Origin: an uncultured Pelagimonas sp.
GTDB lineage: Bacteria > Pseudomonadota > Alphaproteobacteria > Rhodobacterales > Rhodobacteraceae
Assembly (NCBI RefSeq): GCF_947498515.1
Contig: NZ_CANMKO010000001.1
Coordinates: forward strand, 62,001-126,000
Direction: 5' to 3'
DNA: 64,000 nucleotides
Shown: one piece after another, positions 62,324-64,000 of the stretch
Position numbering within the stretch: position 1 is the stretch's first letter
Layout of the letters: every line of letters begins with the position of its first letter
Notes under the pieces: generated by a model
The model's database searches: none
What the model saw: the letters and a program-made list of their open reading frames with translations, nothing else
Told to the model about the DNA's origin: nothing
Made by a program: the position numbers and the translations under genes

Positions 62324-62521
62324 GAAATCTCCTGTCTTTATGTCAAGGGTGGATTAGTTTTTGCGAAATGGGAAATTCTCAATTGTGCGCGGGATTATCA
62401 GAAACATTGATCACAGCTCCGTCATCTCAGGGTTGTTCAAAGATTAATTCACCCCACATCTAATCCAAACGGCGCGCAAGACCGTATTCAAACTGTACCG
62501 CGTAACGACAGGGGGTTTACG

Positions 62522-63400
62522 ATGGCACTGGACGGATTAAACGATAGGCAATTACCACGCGCAGCCATGAAGGCTGAGCTTTTGGATGCCGAAACTGAAC
62601 AACAACTGGCCCGCGCGTGGCGTGACAATCGCGATGAGAAGGCGTTGCACCGCCTAATCAACGCCTATATGCGCCTTGCGATTTCACAAGCGTCAAAATT
62701 TAGACGCTATGGCGCGCCGATGAATGACCTGATCCAAGAGGCGGGTCTTGGGTTGATGAAAGCGGCCGATAAATTCGACCCGGATCGCGGTGTGCGTTTT
62801 TCGACATATGCCATTTGGTGGATCAAAGCGTCGATCCAAGATTACGTGATGCGCAATTGGTCGATGGTGCGTACCGGGTCAACCAGCGCGCAAAAATCTT
62901 TGTTTTTCAACATGAAACGTGTGCAGGCACAGATTGAGCGCGAAGCAACGGTCGCCGGTGAACCACTGGATGGACATCAGCTGCGCCACCGGATCGCGTC
63001 GGAAATTGGCGTGCCTTTGCGCGATGTTGAAATGATGGAAGGGCGCCTGTCGGGGTCTGATTTCTCGCTTAACGCCACGCAATCGACCGAAGATGAAGGG
63101 CGTGAATGGATTGATGCCTTGGCGGATGACGGCGCGCAGGCGGCGGAAATTGTTGCTGATCGTCATGATACGCTTCAGATGCGTGATTGGATTGTTGGCG
63201 CGATGGATCGTTTGAGCGATCGGGAACGCTACATTGTGCGCGAACGCAAGCTGCGCGACGTGCCCCGGACCCTCGAAAGCCTTGGCGAAGAACTCAACCT
63301 GTCCAAAGAGCGTATTCGTCAGGTTGAGGCCGCCGCGATGACCAAGATGCGGAAAAGCCTTGAAGAAAACGCCGACGAGGTGCATCAGTTCTTGGTATGA
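62522..63400 (+). CDS. rpoH: RpoH-type sigma factor (RpoHII-like)
   Basis: This 292-aa sigma-70-family protein has region 2 (INAYMRLAISQASKFRRYG, DLIQEAGLGLMKAADKF, RFSTYAIWWIKASIQDYVM). The RpoH-box position reads QKSLFFNMKR, and region 4 is present (TLESLGEELNLSKERIRQVE). The diverged RpoH box and the missing LARAWRDH-like ending fit the second RpoH of Rhodobacterales, which controls singlet-oxygen and heat responses. Its stop overlaps the next gene by ATGA. The upstream 198 bases contain a TGATCA that could belong to an ECF-type promoter, unproven. Confidence 0.88.
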   Translation: MALDGLNDRQLPRAAMKAELLDAETEQQLARAWRDNRDEKALHRLINAYMRLAISQASKFRRYGAPMNDLIQEAGLGLMKAADKFDPDRGVRFSTYAIWWIKASIQDYVMRNWSMVRTGSTSAQKSLFFNMKRVQAQIEREATVAGEPLDGHQLRHRIASEIGVPLRDVEMMEGRLSGSDFSLNATQSTEDEGREWIDALADDGAQAAEIVADRHDTLQMRDWIVGAMDRLSDRERYIVRERKLRDVPRTLESLGEELNLSKERIRQVEAAAMTKMRKSLEENADEVHQFLV

Positions 63401-64000
63401 ATTACGCTTTGATCGCTGCTGCCATGTTGGTTTGCCCTGTGCCTTTGTCGGCGCAGGACGTTATTTTCCTTGGTGAAACGCACGATAATCCGGGCCACCA
63501 CAAGCGGCAGACCGAGCGTGTGATAGCAGCAAAACCCAGAGCTTTGGTTTTTGAAATGCTGACCACTGATCAGACCAGTTTGGTGACGCCGGACCTTGTC
63601 GGTAACGCTGATCAGCTTGAACAAGCGTTGGGTTGGGAAAGCTCGGGCTGGCCCGATTTTTCGATGTATTACCCGATCTTTGCTGCGGCACCAGAGGCCC
63701 AAGTTTTTGGCGGCGCTGTTCCGCGCGAAGATGCCCGGCGTTTAATGAGTGAACCGGTCCAAGCCGTTTTTGGTGAAGATGCTAAGCAGTTCGGGTTGGA
63801 TCAGCCCTTGCCAGATACGCAGCAAACAAAGCGGGAAGCCATGCAAATGGCCGCCCATTGTGACGCGCTTCCTGAAAACATGTTGCCGATGATGGTGAAT
63901 ATGCAGCGGCTACGGGACGCTGCCTTGGCACGAGCTGTTGTTCAGGCGTTTGAGGAAACCGGTGGCCCGGTTGCTGTGATCACCGGCAACGGACATGCGC
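63397..64000 (+). CDS. ChaN-family (heme-binding uptake, Tiki-like) protein, 3' end cut by window edge
   Basis: The frame starts with the ATG that overlaps the rpoH stop (ATGA) and stays open to the window edge (201 codons). A short signal peptide (MNYALIAAAMLVCPVPLSAQ) is followed by DVIFLGETHDNPGHHKRQTE, the conserved GExHDN motif of the ChaN/EreA-like family. Later blocks are PRALVFEM, MYYPIFAAAPEAQVFGG and GGPVAVITGNGHA near the end. ChaN binds heme and is linked to iron uptake; enzyme activity is uncertain. Coupling to a stress sigma factor suggests stress-induced expression. Confidence 0.85.
   Translation, partial: MNYALIAAAMLVCPVPLSAQDVIFLGETHDNPGHHKRQTERVIAAKPRALVFEMLTTDQTSLVTPDLVGNADQLEQALGWESSGWPDFSMYYPIFAAAPEAQVFGGAVPREDARRLMSEPVQAVFGEDAKQFGLDQPLPDTQQTKREAMQMAAHCDALPENMLPMMVNMQRLRDAALARAVVQAFEETGGPVAVITGNGHA

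Noticed and set aside
62408-62437. TGATCA with downstream bases as an RpoE-type promoter for rpoH2
   Set aside because: The -35-like part fits what is known for Rhodobacter, but no convincing -10 lies at the expected distance, so I do not call a promoter.

Overview
The window looks like chromosomal DNA of an alphaproteobacterium of the Rhodobacterales (roseobacter-like). The evidence is a second RpoH-type sigma factor, a COQ9 protein, DUF1127 and DUF2927 proteins, an oxygen-dependent hemF, a ruvCAB operon behind a near-consensus alphaproteobacterial LexA box, and three-nucleotide bias typical of that group. I see no tRNA, rRNA, CRISPR array, insertion sequence, integrase or replication origin. 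Most genes are housekeeping and tightly packed in short operons. Both edges cut genes: a flavin monooxygenase on the left and a ChaN-like protein on the right.

Layout. 1-2.7 kb: a divergent catabolic pair, a luciferase-like monooxygenase facing a GntR/UTRA regulator with a Gfo/Idh oxidoreductase. 2.8-11.8 kb: a large BapA-like adhesin with ten Ig-like repeats, followed by its own type I secretion system (TolC-like lipoprotein, ABC ATPase with a degenerate C39-like domain, HlyD). A strong hairpin without a U tract separates the adhesin from the exporter. 11.8-20.5 kb, all minus strand: dtd, a zinc-ribbon membrane protein, an SPFH/GYF_2 protein, a DUF2927 lipoprotein, TelA, two XpaC paralogues and two tiny membrane proteins, then an RluB-type pseudouridine synthase. 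This is the best candidate for an under-described system, probably one for envelope stress.

20.5-36.4 kb: tadA, rluE, hemF, a degenerate SDR, rsmC-like, clpS, a HAD phosphatase, a DacA-type carboxypeptidase with a SPOR domain, a secreted alpha/beta hydrolase, rpsU, coq9, a quinone oxidoreductase, divergent hemC/hemE, a DMT permease and a two-gene ABC exporter. 36.5-46.2 kb: a YeeE/YedE transporter, an MFS carrier, prmA, DUF1127, ruvC-ruvA-ruvB, a hidden 41-aa secreted peptide, two small conserved proteins, trpS and a rhomboid that lacks its catalytic residues. 46.2-52.5 kb: murJ, a secreted GH104-type muramidase, psd-pssA for phosphatidylethanolamine synthesis, a fatty acid desaturase and a Gfo/Idh protein. 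52.6-64 kb: glnD, an LpoA-like lipoprotein divergent from rsmI-yraN-gshB-esterase, yifB, a GST with a Cys-rich tail, rpoH2 and chaN-like.

The most striking non-coding signal is a family of paired palindromes. It sits at the meeting point of convergent genes three times (11765, 21570, 33447), with an invariant CCGTGCACGG core and flanks that change in a compensatory way. A different three-hairpin element fills another convergent junction (31286). Two promoter regions (25571 and 39911) share arrays of GCC motifs spaced about one helical turn apart.
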